In this document: positions 36,414-45,971 of the stretch, in pieces
How the letters are laid out: each line of letters begins with the position of its first letter
Numbering within the stretch: position 1 is the stretch's first letter
Assembly: GCF_030848565.1 (NCBI RefSeq)
Contig: NZ_JAVDDV010000016.1
Span: 1 to 64,000, forward strand
Source of the DNA: Natronolimnohabitans sp. A-GB9
GTDB lineage: Archaea; Halobacteriota; Halobacteria; Halobacteriales; Natrialbaceae
Direction of reading: 5' to 3'
DNA length: 64,000 bases
The notes under the pieces: model-generated
The model's database searches: none
Told to the model about the DNA's origin: nothing
Seen by the model: only the letters and a program-made list of their open reading frames with translations
Made by a program: the position numbers and the translations under genes

Positions 36414-36752
36414 GACCAGTACGGTGGCGACACAGGACTGCGGAACTCCGAACTGGTCGTGACCGTCGGAAGAGAGAGTACATTTCGTGTGTTCTCGAGT
36501 TCGAGACACACAGGAGAGTGCTTGTAAAGAGCGAAAGCGGGGGTATCTCTGATCTACCAGTAACAGACGAAACAGACAAACTGCGGTTTTAAGTGTGATA
36601 CTCACACTCCGTTCAGCGCTTTCTGCTACTACCGGACAACACACTGTACACACCGATCGCACTCGAGACGCGATCAGATGTGTACTGACTGTTGTCCAGA
36701 CGTATGTATCAGTATCTCGTAACCGTGAGAAGAGAGTAGATTTCGTGTGTTC
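36414..36752. other. Downstream flank of cdc6 with class 2 repeats
   Basis: Contains a class 2 repeat at 36474-36496, the longer duplicate of 34570-34660, and a degenerate palindromic core near 36687 (gactgttgtccagacgtatg). A second class 2 repeat (36732-36754) overlaps the cdc6 stop codon. No gene. Confidence 0.5.
36474..36496 (-). repeat. Origin-type repeat, class 2
   Basis: gagagtacatttcgtgtgtt followed by ctc; reverse-oriented relative to copies beyond the other end of cdc6. Confidence 0.7.
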
Positions 36753-36754
36753 TC
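36732..36754 (-). repeat. Origin-type repeat, class 2, at cdc6 stop
   Basis: gagagtagatttcgtgtgtt followed by ctc; overlaps the last codon and stop of the cdc6 gene. Confidence 0.7.
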
Positions 36755-37949
36755 ACTCGGATGCCTGGACGATTTCTTCTCTCGTCTCGAGGACGATCAT
36801 CGGATCAAGATCGAGTTCGTACTCGTAGTACTGGCCGCCGCTACGGCCCTGATTGCGCTCGTGTTTGAGCAAGAATCCTAACATGTGAAGATCAGAAAGG
36901 TGATCTTGAACGCTTTTTAGAGTCGTCAGCGGCGTTGATCCATACGAATCCGCAACTCGTTCGTATCCTTCCTGAATCGTCTTAGAGCGGGCAGGCACCT
37001 CGCCGCGTTCGTGGAGTTTCGCAAGTGTTTCCAAGATATACTGTGCGTGTTCAGTCTGGTCACGGATCTTATTCTGCAATCGTCCTCGCTGAACACGCGT
37101 TCGTGCCGCTTCGATATGCGTATCGGTGATCGTATCCGCCTGCTCTCGCTCAGCGACTTCGGCACCGACACGAAGGAGATCAATTGCTTGACGAGCGTTC
37201 CCCATATCTTGCGCTGAAAGCGCCGCCGCTTTCGCTATCGCCGATTTGTCACAGACATCATCGACGAACGCACGCTCGGCTCGATAGCGGAGTATCGTTC
37301 GTAACTCGCCAGCATCGTAGGGACTGAACGAGATTTCCGTTTCCATGAGCGTGTCTTTTACTTTTGCTGAAAGCTCCTGACGGAACGTGTAATTGTTACT
37401 GATCCCAATAATCCCAACCATCGAATCCGTAATATAGTCGTTCGATCTCGCTCGAGGGAGTTCGTAAAGAAGTGTATCAGCGTCATCTAGATGGTCAATC
37501 TCGTCGAAGACCATAAGATGGGTACCACCGATTCGGTCGAGTTGACGATAGAGTTCGTCGAACGCATCTCCAGTACCTAACCCACGCTTTGGAAACGGAC
37601 TAGCTCCTTCTGGAAGAAGTTCGTTCACGAGATGTCTGACGACCATGAATAGTGTCTTCCCGTTACAGTTTATCTCGTGAATGTGAAGATCGTCCGTTTC
37701 GTCACGGACTGTAACTTCTGCACGCAATTCGTCCATCATATACCTCGCAACCGCAGTCTTTCCGAGACCAGCCTTTCCGTAAAGAAAGATGTTCTCCGGT
37801 TCGTACCCGAAGAGGACATCCTGAAGAGCATGGCTAAAAGCGTCGATTTCTTCGTCTCGCTCGAGTATCTCATCTGGCTGATAACTCTCCTGAAGTACTG
37901 ACTTATCAGCAAATATCGTTTCCGTAATATCACTGAACGGTCCGGACAT
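36753..37949 (-). CDS. cdc6: Orc1/Cdc6 family replication initiator (class 2 locus)
   Basis: 398 residues. AAA+ with Walker A GKAGLGKT near residue 58, Walker B HLMVFDEIDHL near 145, sensor-1 GIIGISNN, sensor-2/lid QDMGNARQAIDLLRVGAEVA near 260, and a winged helix ending GRSGGQYYEYELD. It binds origin repeats and loads the MCM helicase. It is divergent in sequence from the Orc1 at 50590 and is less GC-rich. It lies between two sets of a repeat not found near the other initiators: three copies beyond its start and three (one outlying) beyond its stop, inverted. It may drive a secondary origin of plasmid descent integrated here. Confidence 0.9.
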   Translation of the reverse strand: MSGPFSDITETIFADKSVLQESYQPDEILERDEEIDAFSHALQDVLFGYEPENIFLYGKAGLGKTAVARYMMDELRAEVTVRDETDDLHIHEINCNGKTLFMVVRHLVNELLPEGASPFPKRGLGTGDAFDELYRQLDRIGGTHLMVFDEIDHLDDADTLLYELPRARSNDYITDSMVGIIGISNNYTFRQELSAKVKDTLMETEISFSPYDAGELRTILRYRAERAFVDDVCDKSAIAKAAALSAQDMGNARQAIDLLRVGAEVAEREQADTITDTHIEAARTRVQRGRLQNKIRDQTEHAQYILETLAKLHERGEVPARSKTIQEGYERVADSYGSTPLTTLKSVQDHLSDLHMLGFLLKHERNQGRSGGQYYEYELDLDPMIVLETREEIVQASE

Positions 37950-38080
37950 CTTCTGTTACCATAACATCATCCTATACGTACTTAAAACCCCACTTCGTCT
38001 GTTTCGTATGTTTTCCGTATCTCGAGTTAGTGACTATATTTCCGCGCCTTCGCCGACTCTATCGCGGAATTTGAATATAG

Positions 38081-38103
38081 GAACACACGAAACGTACTCT
38101 CTC
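38081..38103 (+). repeat. Origin-type repeat, class 2
   Basis: gaacacacgaaacgtactct followed by ctc; first of three same-direction copies upstream of cdc6. Confidence 0.75.
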
Positions 38104-38140
38104 ACTATCGACACTCCAGCACAGCACTTACTCTGCATAA

Positions 38141-38162
38141 GAACACACGAAATCCACTCTCC
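38141..38162 (+). repeat. Origin-type repeat, class 2
   Basis: gaacacacgaaatccactct followed by cc; second copy. Confidence 0.75.
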
Positions 38163-38234
38163 CCTCGCTTTCGTAGATAACACTCTCGTTGATAATTGGA
38201 CGTCAAACCAATTATAACGCCACTATTTTCACAA

Positions 38235-38257
38235 GAACACACGAAACGTACTCTCGA
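38235..38257 (+). repeat. Origin-type repeat, class 2
   Basis: gaacacacgaaacgtactct followed by cga; third copy, 75 bases before the stop of the decarboxylase gene. Confidence 0.75.
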
Positions 38258-38309
38258 GACGGCACACGCGAACCCCCCTCGAGACGAACCCTCGCTTCGA
38301 ACCGGACGA

Positions 38310-39068
38310 TTAGGCGGGCGACTCGTCGCCGTCGTCCTCGAGATCCACGTCCGAGCCGATCCCGAGATCGATCGTCCCGTCCACGGGAGCCTCGAGGACG
38401 ACCGTCTCGCCGGCGGTCATCGAGTCCCCGACGTCGACGGCGACGTCCTCGAGGGCCACCTCGGGCGGGAACAGGAGGTCGACCCGGCTGCCGAAGGCGA
38501 TGTGGCCCAGTCGCTCGCCACGCTCGAGGTCGTCGCCGGGCTCAGCGTAGGGGTGGATGCGCCGGGCGAAGGCACCGGCGATCAGCGTCACCTCGGCGTC
38601 GCGAGTCGGTTCGTCGGGTCTCGAGTGGGGGTCCGCCGCTTCGGCGTCGACGGCGTCGCCCGAGCCGTCGGCCGACGGCAGGTTCGGCGAGTCGGTCTCG
38701 AGGCGGACGTGGACCCGTTCGTTCCGGTCGGATTCCTTCGAGAACGCGGGTCGGTTCGCTCCCGAGATGTGTTCGACGTCCGTCACCGACCCCGAAAACG
38801 GCGCGCGGACGACGTGGACGTGCCAGACGTTCATGAAGACGCCCAGTCGGACTCGGTTGCCCTCCTCGCGGAGAACGGAGACGTTGCCGTCGGCCGGCGA
38901 GACGACGCCGGTCGGCGGCGGGTTGCGGTCCGGATCGCGGAAAAAGGCGAGGGTTCCAGCACCGACTGCGACGGCGACGAGACTCATCGTCACGCTGAAC
39001 AGCAGCGCGAACGGCGCGGCGAGCAGGGGCGGGATCGCGTACTTCCAGGCCCCCGGCGCGAAGTTCAT
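38310..39068 (-). CDS. Archaetidylserine/phosphatidylserine decarboxylase
   Basis: 252 residues from the ATG at 39068 (an in-frame GTG is four codons upstream). Two membrane-near hydrophobic segments at the start (PPLLAAPFALLFSVTMSLVAVAV), then FFRDPDRNPP, VVSPADGNV, MNVWHVHVVRAPFSG (catalytic His), and a late GHIAFGSRVDLLFP: the Gly-Ser after AF is the self-cleavage site that makes the pyruvoyl group. It converts archaetidylserine to archaetidylethanolamine. In haloarchaea this enzyme is needed for lipid attachment of PGF-CTERM proteins, one of which is encoded at 44969. An internal acidic insert near residues 130-165 is unusual. Confidence 0.92.
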   Translation of the reverse strand: MNFAPGAWKYAIPPLLAAPFALLFSVTMSLVAVAVGAGTLAFFRDPDRNPPPTGVVSPADGNVSVLREEGNRVRLGVFMNVWHVHVVRAPFSGSVTDVEHISGANRPAFSKESDRNERVHVRLETDSPNLPSADGSGDAVDAEAADPHSRPDEPTRDAEVTLIAGAFARRIHPYAEPGDDLERGERLGHIAFGSRVDLLFPPEVALEDVAVDVGDSMTAGETVVLEAPVDGTIDLGIGSDVDLEDDGDESPA

Positions 39069-39134
39069 GTCGAAACGCACGGTACCGACCCGTATGGCCG
39101 TTACGATGGTGGGTGGGATGTGTGTGCGGTCCGA

Positions 39135-41222
39135 CTACGTGTTCCCGTCGCCGTCGTCCCCGCCGACCGACGCTCGCGCCCACGGGAGGGTAAACGAGAA
39201 CGTCGACCCCTCGCCGGGTTCGGCGTCGACCCAGATCTCGCCGCCGTGGCGCTCGACGATCCGCCGGGAGAGCGCGAGCCCGATTCCAGTGCCGTCGTAC
39301 TCCTCGCGACCGTGGAGGCGCTCGAAGACCTGGAAGACCCGGTCTGCGTCGTCTGGATCGATGCCGATCCCGGCGTCGTGAATCGAGACGCGCCACATCC
39401 GACCGTCGCGTTCGGCCTCGACGTGGACCTGTGGCGGTTCGTCACCGCTGTACTCGATCGCGTTCGACAGCAGGTTCTGGAACAGCTGGCGGAGTTGCCG
39501 GGAATCGCCCCAAACGGTCGGCAGCGACTCACTCGTAATCTCGGCGTCGGAGTCCTCGATCACCACCTGCAGGTCCGTCCGAACGTCCTCGAGAACGGCC
39601 TCGAGGTCGACGGGCTCGAACGGTTCGCCCTGGGTCTCGACCCGGGAGTACTCGAGGAGACCGTCGATCATCTCGCGCATGCGGTCGGCGCCGTCGACGG
39701 CGTACGCGATGAACTCCTCGGCGTCGGAATCGAGGTCGTCGATGTACCGGCGCTCGATGAGCGAGAGATAACTCGAGACCATCCGGAGTGGCTCCTGGAG
39801 ATCGTGGCTGGCCGCGTACGCGAACTGTTCGAGCCGCTCGTTCGAGGCCTCGAGTTCGTCGACTGTCTCGTTCAGACGGCGTTCGTAGCGCTGGCGTTCG
39901 AGCGCCGTCGCGATGATCGTCGCGATACTCTCGAGGAAGTCGACGTCGTGGTCGGCAAACTCCCGTCGCTCGTCGTCGTAGACGAGGAGCACGCCCCACG
40001 GATCGTCCAGCGGACCGATCGTGACACCCATTCCGCTCCGAATATCGCAGTCAGCGAGCCCGTTCGACGTCGAAAACCGGGCATCGGTTTCGAGGTCCTC
40101 GACGACGAGCGGATCGTCGGACTCGAGGGTGGCGTCGGCAAGCGAGACCGAATCGGCCGTCGTCGACCGCTGCGTTTCGTACTCCAGGAGGTCGTCGCCA
40201 CAGCCCACGGCGGACCGAACCCGAAACGCCGTCTCGTTTGCGCCGGCGTCGCCAGGTACGTCCGGTGTCGTCGTCTCGTAGACGGCACAGCAGTCGACAT
40301 TCAGGGCTGCGGCGAGCAGATCGGTCGCCTTCTCGAGGAGGTCGTCCGGCGCTGGATTCTCGAGGGCGCGACGACCGAGGTACGCGACCGACTCGAGCTG
40401 TGAAACTTTCGCCGTCAACGTTCGTTCGGCCTCCTTTCGCGGCGTAATGTCACGGAAGAGGCCGACGAAGTAGCGCTCGCCGTCGTGGACGAAGTCGTTG
40501 AGCGAGACGCCCAGTGGGACCTCGTGACCGGCTTTGTGTTGGCCCGGCAGTTCGACGTAGGTCCAGTTCAGGTTCCGCTCGCCGGTCTCGAGATAGCGCT
40601 GGAGCGAATCGAGGTGTGCCTGTCGGAGCCGCGGGGGAATAATAGTGACTTTGCTCGAGCCGACGAGTTCGTCGGGCGTGTAGCCGAGGATCCGTTCGAC
40701 GGCGGGGTTTGCATACTTGATATCGCTGTCGGAGTCCAGTACGATGATCCCGTCGGGGAGCGCGTCGGCCAGTGCCTGAAACGTCCGACCGTAGGTGAGA
40801 TCGGACGCCTCGACGGCCTCCGTCGAGGGCGGTCGTCGGTCGACGAGGCCGACGATCCGTGGCTCCGTGCCATCGGTACCGATGGTATCGAGGTGAACGT
40901 CGGCGGGAAGTTGCGTCTCGGCTCGCGTCCGGATCGACACTGACGTCGAAACCGGACCCGACTCGGCGTCGGCGACTGCCGCCTCGAGCGACGGCGCCTC
41001 GGAGGCGAGAAGCGCCGAAATGTCCGTCTCGAGCAGTTCGGAACGACCGTATCCGACCAGTGACGTGAACGCGTCGTTGACGTCGGTGATCGTCCCATCA
41101 GTACGCATACAAAAACTGGCGATATCCGCTGCCGAGAGGAGCGAGCCGATGCCGTGGCTGCTCGATCCGTCGTGAGAACCCGGATCGCTAGAGGACGGCG
41201 TCGAAGGAGGACCAGAACCCAT
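39135..41222 (-). CDS. PAS-PAS-GAF sensor histidine kinase
   Basis: 695 residues from the ATG at 41222 (a TTG 14 codons upstream is weaker). Domains in order: PAS at about 40-140 (FCMRTDGTITDVNDAFTSLVGY), PAS at 150-270 (GIIVLDSDSDIKYANPAVERILGY and FVGLFRDITPRKEAE), GAF at 300-450, HisKA with H-box AYAASHDLQEPLRMVSSY near 475, and HATPase with NLLSNAIEYSG, DAGIGIDP, GTGIGLALSR. No membrane segment, so cytosolic. No response regulator adjoins, normal for haloarchaea. Signal unknown; GAF and PAS could bind haem, flavin or a small ligand. Confidence 0.92.
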   Translation of the reverse strand: MGSGPPSTPSSSDPGSHDGSSSHGIGSLLSAADIASFCMRTDGTITDVNDAFTSLVGYGRSELLETDISALLASEAPSLEAAVADAESGPVSTSVSIRTRAETQLPADVHLDTIGTDGTEPRIVGLVDRRPPSTEAVEASDLTYGRTFQALADALPDGIIVLDSDSDIKYANPAVERILGYTPDELVGSSKVTIIPPRLRQAHLDSLQRYLETGERNLNWTYVELPGQHKAGHEVPLGVSLNDFVHDGERYFVGLFRDITPRKEAERTLTAKVSQLESVAYLGRRALENPAPDDLLEKATDLLAAALNVDCCAVYETTTPDVPGDAGANETAFRVRSAVGCGDDLLEYETQRSTTADSVSLADATLESDDPLVVEDLETDARFSTSNGLADCDIRSGMGVTIGPLDDPWGVLLVYDDERREFADHDVDFLESIATIIATALERQRYERRLNETVDELEASNERLEQFAYAASHDLQEPLRMVSSYLSLIERRYIDDLDSDAEEFIAYAVDGADRMREMIDGLLEYSRVETQGEPFEPVDLEAVLEDVRTDLQVVIEDSDAEITSESLPTVWGDSRQLRQLFQNLLSNAIEYSGDEPPQVHVEAERDGRMWRVSIHDAGIGIDPDDADRVFQVFERLHGREEYDGTGIGLALSRRIVERHGGEIWVDAEPGEGSTFSFTLPWARASVGGDDGDGNT

Positions 41223-41496
41223 TAGCTGGACTTCGATAGTCGCGATGATAAGGTCTTGGTTCAAAACCCCGTATACGACGGGTACCGAGTGTCAAATTCA
41301 GTAGATTTTGAGTGTGGCAGTCGGCTCTCAGTCGTGTCCAGTTATTGTCAGTTGTAGTGACCGTCAGACAATCGGAAAGCAGCGGGAATCAACTGCGGGG
41401 GTTCCTGCACCGACGTCTCGGCACCCCCGCGACCCGCTGATACCACTGACTGCTGTCCGGGAGTATGAGACGTGCGTCGATCGACAGCGGTCCGTC
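41223..41496. other. Spacer with palindromic core
   Basis: Contains gactgctgtccgggagtatg at 41448-41467 followed by agac and, 20 bases on, acagcggtccgtctcag in the opposite sense. This is one of the dispersed elements, lying just after the Lhr gene stop. Confidence 0.5.
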
Positions 41497-44337
41497 TCAG
41501 TCCCAGAACGACTGCGTACGCGCGTACTCCCGTTCCTTCGAGAGGATATCGCGGTAGAACTCGTCTTCGTCCTCGCGGAGCTTGTTGATGATCCGGGCGG
41601 CGTTGTGCGGCCCGACGCCGCGGGCGGCCATCGCGACGACGGCCTGTTTCCCGTGACTCTGGACGAGGCTCGCGCTTCGGAAGGCCCGTTCGGTCATCTC
41701 TTCTTGCTCCTCGTCTTTCTCTGCGGCCCGGACTGCCTGGACAACCTCGTCAGCCCACGGGTTCAGCGAGGCGATACGGGTCGAGCCACAGTTGGGACAC
41801 TCGGGCTGGTCGGCGACCCGTTTGACCTTCGTTTTGACCTTCCACTCCTTGCAGTGCGTACAGAGCAGGATCACCCGATCGCCCTGGAGCCGTTCTCGCA
41901 CCGTGTCGATCACGCTCGCGTCGGCGTTTTCGGGCGCCAGTAGCTCCTTCCCACTCGAGGAGCGGCCGCCCTGACCGACCGGCGTCCGACCTCGATAGGT
42001 GACGAGTTCGATCTCGTCCGACTGGATGTCCGAAAGAACGGCACTCGCCCGCTCGACGTCTACGTCCTCGTGGAACACCTCACGGATCGCCTCCTCGTAC
42101 ATCGGGGTATCTTCGAGGGCCGCGAGCAGCCGATCGTTCGAGAGTCGGCCCGAACCCTCCCCTTGCCAGCGTTTGAGCGCGCCGAACTTCGCAGAGACCT
42201 GTGCAAGACGGAACGCGAGCGCGTCGGAGTTTTTCAGGCCAAGTTCGACGATCGCCTCGACGTGGTCGGGGTCGGTCTCCTCCAGTACCTCGAGGACGTC
42301 GCTGGTCGCAATCGAGTTCGGAACCTCGAGTTCGATTCGGTAGGGATCGGTCTCGAGACCGACCGACGAGCCGGCGCGTTGGCCCAACAGCGCCGAGAGG
42401 ATCCGGCCGAGCGTTTCGTTCGCTTTGTGTCCAAACGGCGCGTTCAGAACGACCGTCCGACCCTGGCGCTCGAGGACGAGTCGGTCGGCCGTCGGCATCG
42501 GCGCCTCGGCTTCGACCTGGCGCTCGAGTTGGTCACAGGCTTCGGTGAGCGTGTACTCGTCGCCAGGGTACCGGACGGCGAGGTCCCGACCGACCGCGGC
42601 GGAATCCGCTCCGGACGCGAGCTGTGGCTCAGCGACTGATCTGATCTCGCCGACCTCGCCAGCCACGGCGGCGGGGACGGGGATCTCCTGGCCGGTCCAC
42701 GACGGGACTTCGCCGGCAGGGTCTTCGATCGGGCTGACCTTGACGCGGCCGTCCTCGTCGTCGATCTCGGCGATGCGCCACATCTCCCCCCGCTGGATGA
42801 ACACCTCGCCCGGCTGGGCGAAATTGACGACGAACCGCTCGTCTAAGGTCCCGATCTGTTGTCCGGAGGCGATGTCGTGGACCTCGTAGGTCTCCTCGTC
42901 GGGGATCATCGAGAGGTTCGAGTAGACGTACTGCCAGGTGCCGCCGGTCGTCTCGAGGCGGTCCTCGCTCTCGTCGAACCAGAGGATCCGGTTGCGATGC
43001 AGTTCCGAGGCGATCTCGCGGACCGTCTCCTCGGGGAGCTCCCGGTACGGATACGCACGCGTAATAGTGTCGTACGCGTCCCGAAGATGGACGTCCCCTC
43101 GGCTCTGGACGATCCCCGGGAGCTGGTTGGCGACGACGTCGAGACTCCCCTCGTGGATCGCGGCCGGTTCGACCTCGCCGTCGCGGGCGCGTCGAGCGAT
43201 CGCGATCGCCTCGAAGGTGTCGTCGGGTCGAGTCGTGATAATCGTCCCACTCGAGACCTCGTCCTGGCGGTGGCCGGCCCGGCCGATCCGCTGGAGCAGC
43301 CGGGTGACCTGCCGGGGGCTCTTGTACTGGACGACGTGGTCGACGCGGCCGACGTCGATCCCAAGCTCCATCGAGGACGTACAGAGCAGTCCGTCGAGTT
43401 CGCCGGCCTTGAACTGCTCTTCGACCTCGATGCGGGCCTCCTTCGAGAGCGAACCGTGGTGGATCCCGATCGGGAGGCCGAGTTCGGTAACGCGCGAACC
43501 CAGTGCCTCGGCCGTCTGGCGTGTGTTGACGAAGATCAGCGTCGACTCGTGTTCGGCGACCAGATCACGAATCAACCGGACGTGACTGGCCGTATCGGGT
43601 TCGGTCATCAACTCGCCGGCCAGTCGTTCGTCCGCTTCGGTTACCGTCGGCTGGCGGACGCTCACGTCGACGTTGCTGCCGACGTCGATCTCCCGAATCT
43701 CGCAGGGCCGGCCACCGGTGAGGAAGCTACCGACCTCGCCCGGATCGCCGACGGTCGCCGAGAGCCCGATCCGTTGCATCTCGCCCGCGAGGTCGTGGAG
43801 CCGCTCGAGGCCGATCGCAAGCTGTGCGCCGCGTTTCGACGCCGCGAGCTCGTGGACCTCGTCGATCACGACGTGTGAGACGTCAGCAAGCGCCTCCCGG
43901 AGTCGTTCCCCGGTGAGCATCGCCTGGACCGTTTCGGGGGTCGTAACCAGGACGTCCGGCGGGTTCTCGGCCTGTTTCCCCCGCTGGTACTGGGTCGTAT
44001 CGCCGTGGCGGACGTCCACCTCGAGATCGAGATAGTCACCCCACCACTCGAGGCGTTCGCGCATGTCGCGGTTGAGTGCTCGCAACGGCGTGATATAGAG
44101 GGCACCGAACCCCTCGGGTGGCCCGTCGTCGGCGACAAGGTGGTCGAAGACCGGCAACATCGCCGTCTCGGTCTTGCCACTCCCTGTGGGTGCGATCACG
44201 AGCGTGTGCTGGCCCGCCGACAGCGGCGGAATCGCCAGTCGTTGCGGTGCCGTCGGCGTCGAGAAGCCGCGTTCGGAGAGCGCGGTTCGGACCGTCGGCC
44301 CGAGGTGTGTAAACGCCGCGACGTCCCCGTCAGTCAT
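41497..44337 (-). CDS. lhr: Lhr-family DEAD/DEAH helicase
   Basis: 946 residues. RecA1 with FSTPTAPQRLAIPPL (Q-like motif), Walker A APTGSGKTETA near 52, DEVH in HVVIDEVHEL near 165; RecA2 with VNTRQTAEALG and LLQRIGRAGHR near 360; then winged helix and the Lhr-specific core, and a C-terminal CTHC...CPNC zinc-finger and helix-hairpin-helix tail that many haloarchaeal members have. 3'-5' ATP-dependent helicase of DNA or RNA-DNA hybrids involved in repair. Single gene. Tail difference from the shorter Lhr-core suggests the Lhr2-like group; subgroup is inference. Confidence 0.93.
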   Translation of the reverse strand: MTDGDVAAFTHLGPTVRTALSERGFSTPTAPQRLAIPPLSAGQHTLVIAPTGSGKTETAMLPVFDHLVADDGPPEGFGALYITPLRALNRDMRERLEWWGDYLDLEVDVRHGDTTQYQRGKQAENPPDVLVTTPETVQAMLTGERLREALADVSHVVIDEVHELAASKRGAQLAIGLERLHDLAGEMQRIGLSATVGDPGEVGSFLTGGRPCEIREIDVGSNVDVSVRQPTVTEADERLAGELMTEPDTASHVRLIRDLVAEHESTLIFVNTRQTAEALGSRVTELGLPIGIHHGSLSKEARIEVEEQFKAGELDGLLCTSSMELGIDVGRVDHVVQYKSPRQVTRLLQRIGRAGHRQDEVSSGTIITTRPDDTFEAIAIARRARDGEVEPAAIHEGSLDVVANQLPGIVQSRGDVHLRDAYDTITRAYPYRELPEETVREIASELHRNRILWFDESEDRLETTGGTWQYVYSNLSMIPDEETYEVHDIASGQQIGTLDERFVVNFAQPGEVFIQRGEMWRIAEIDDEDGRVKVSPIEDPAGEVPSWTGQEIPVPAAVAGEVGEIRSVAEPQLASGADSAAVGRDLAVRYPGDEYTLTEACDQLERQVEAEAPMPTADRLVLERQGRTVVLNAPFGHKANETLGRILSALLGQRAGSSVGLETDPYRIELEVPNSIATSDVLEVLEETDPDHVEAIVELGLKNSDALAFRLAQVSAKFGALKRWQGEGSGRLSNDRLLAALEDTPMYEEAIREVFHEDVDVERASAVLSDIQSDEIELVTYRGRTPVGQGGRSSSGKELLAPENADASVIDTVRERLQGDRVILLCTHCKEWKVKTKVKRVADQPECPNCGSTRIASLNPWADEVVQAVRAAEKDEEQEEMTERAFRSASLVQSHGKQAVVAMAARGVGPHNAARIINKLREDEDEFYRDILSKEREYARTQSFWD

Positions 44338-44511
44338 CGGTCCGGTGTACGGTCGAGCGGCGGATAAGCGCCACGTTCCCGGCGGAATCGTTCCTGGCGG
44401 AATCGACTCGAGGCTGATCGCGTATCGGTCGATACAGTCCGCTGGCCGTCAGTGCCGGCGCGACTGCAGGCCGGACCGCGTCGCACTGGGACATCAATAC
44501 AGCAGTCCGTC

Positions 44512-44748
44512 TCACTCCTCGTCGACGTCCGATTCGGAATCGCTCGGTTCGGAATCGTCCTCGAGCGACCCATCGAGATCGTCCTCGGAAGAGCGGACGT
44601 ATCTCGAGACGACGTACGCGACAACGGCGGTGCCGAGGGCGACGAGAAACAGCGTTCGGAGGATCGCTGTGTCGGCGGTATCGGCCGCGTCACGAGACGG
44701 CGCGGCTCTCGATTCGGCGTGATCGCCAGTGGATGGAAGAACGGACAT
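44512..44748 (-). CDS. Small single-pass membrane protein
   Basis: 78 residues from the ATG at 44748. A polar N terminus, one membrane helix (TLFLVALGTAVVAYVVSRYV), and an acidic C-terminal tail (DLDGSLEDDSEPSDSESDVDEE pattern). Longer frame upstream has poor codon use. No family recognised. Between the gene and Lhr lies another palindromic repeat half (tacagcagtccgtctcac at 44498-44515) overlapping the stop. Confidence 0.6.
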   Translation of the reverse strand: MSVLPSTGDHAESRAAPSRDAADTADTAILRTLFLVALGTAVVAYVVSRYVRSSEDDLDGSLEDDSEPSDSESDVDEE

Positions 44749-44968
44749 CAGGTGTGTTATTTCGGACTGTCGGAAGTCCGTTCGGGATGCCAACGCAAAC
44801 ACCCAGTCACCCACCACGACGATCTCTAGGCTTCGGTTACTGTATAGTAGGCTGTTCATACATAATATCGTAACCGTACCTGGTTAGTTCGATGACACGA
44901 CACTCGTCGAAACGACGACTTACCGAGCGATTCGCCGACCGACTGACCGCCCCTAACAGACAGTACCG

Positions 44969-45892
44969 ATGACATACTCACGCACGCCCCTCCTGGTTGG
45001 AGTGATCGCGCTATGTCTGATCGGCGTAGTCGGCGTCGGCCTCATCGGCGGAGTCGGTGCCGACACCGGCACAACACCGACGGACGACACGGACGTCCCC
45101 GTTAGCGAGGACGCCTACGTCGAGCCAGTGCCCGAAGAGGGAGACGCATACTTCGAGATGGAGGACCCCGATGGGAACTGGATCAGCTACGTCAACCCGC
45201 GCGACGAGTACCGATCGCCGTATCTCGGCGATGGATCTGGGAAGATTTGCGTTACGCTACTCAACGAGGCCGGTGAGCCGGTCGTCGGCGAGAGCGTCCC
45301 GGACACGACCGTCACCGTGCCGACCGGCGAATCGCTGTCGTGGCACCCTGATGCGGATCCGATGACCGTCGAGTACCCGCTGACCGACAACTACGAGCGC
45401 CCACTCGATGCCGACCAGTTCGGCACGACGTCGGACTTGCCACAGGGTGACGGCTACCTGGACTCCCACTGCATCGAGATGCACGGTCTCGCCGAGGATG
45501 CGACGGTCGAGTACGGCGAAGCCCAGATCGACGGCGAGCACGCGGACGATATCGAAGTCGTCGGCTACATTCAGCGGGCCCACGACTCGTGGGACAGCAG
45601 CATAGATCCGATCGAAGACGCCGAGTCCTACGAGGAAGCCGGTGGCGGCTGGACCAAATACGGGGACGGATCGCACGGTCAGGCCGTCGTCGTCCTCCAA
45701 CTCGACGGTGAGGAACGACTCGACGACGGCGACGGAGCGGACGACTCCACAACCGGAGACGACACCGAATCGGAGACTACTGACGAAACGACCGACGACG
45801 CGAGTGACGACGAAATGCCCGGTTTCGGCATTGTCGCTGTGATCGCTGCGCTGGCAGCAGCGACACTCCTCGCCGCTCGACGATCGAACTGA
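44969..45892 (+). CDS. Secreted PGF-CTERM protein
   Basis: 307 residues. Sec signal peptide (MTYSRTPLLVGVIALCLIGVVGVGLIGGVGA), a mature acidic domain of about 220 residues with one internal disulfide candidate (C near 93 and C168), an Asp/Thr-rich linker, and a C-terminal tripartite tail: MPGFGIVAVIAALAAATLLAARRSN. That tail is the archaeosortase A sorting signal PGF-CTERM, so the protein is cleaved and linked to an archaeol lipid at the cell surface. The ethanolamine-lipid enzyme required for this in haloarchaea is encoded at 38310. Function of the mature domain is unknown. Confidence 0.85.
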   Translation: MTYSRTPLLVGVIALCLIGVVGVGLIGGVGADTGTTPTDDTDVPVSEDAYVEPVPEEGDAYFEMEDPDGNWISYVNPRDEYRSPYLGDGSGKICVTLLNEAGEPVVGESVPDTTVTVPTGESLSWHPDADPMTVEYPLTDNYERPLDADQFGTTSDLPQGDGYLDSHCIEMHGLAEDATVEYGEAQIDGEHADDIEVVGYIQRAHDSWDSSIDPIEDAESYEEAGGGWTKYGDGSHGQAVVVLQLDGEERLDDGDGADDSTTGDDTESETTDETTDDASDDEMPGFGIVAVIAALAAATLLAARRSN

Positions 45893-45971
45893 CGGAGTCA
45901 CTCGAGCGAGCGACAGCAGCGATCGATCCCAATCAGTGTGATTTTGACGGTTCGCTCGAGAGAGACGGACG

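Larger units (their letters stand above)
37950..38309. other. Upstream flank of cdc6: putative class 2 origin
   Basis: 360 bases with three class 2 repeats and AT-rich stretches between 37960 and 38235. This is the most likely location of the origin served by the cdc6 at 36753. Promoter of cdc6 is in its first 60 bases. No protein gene. Confidence 0.55.
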
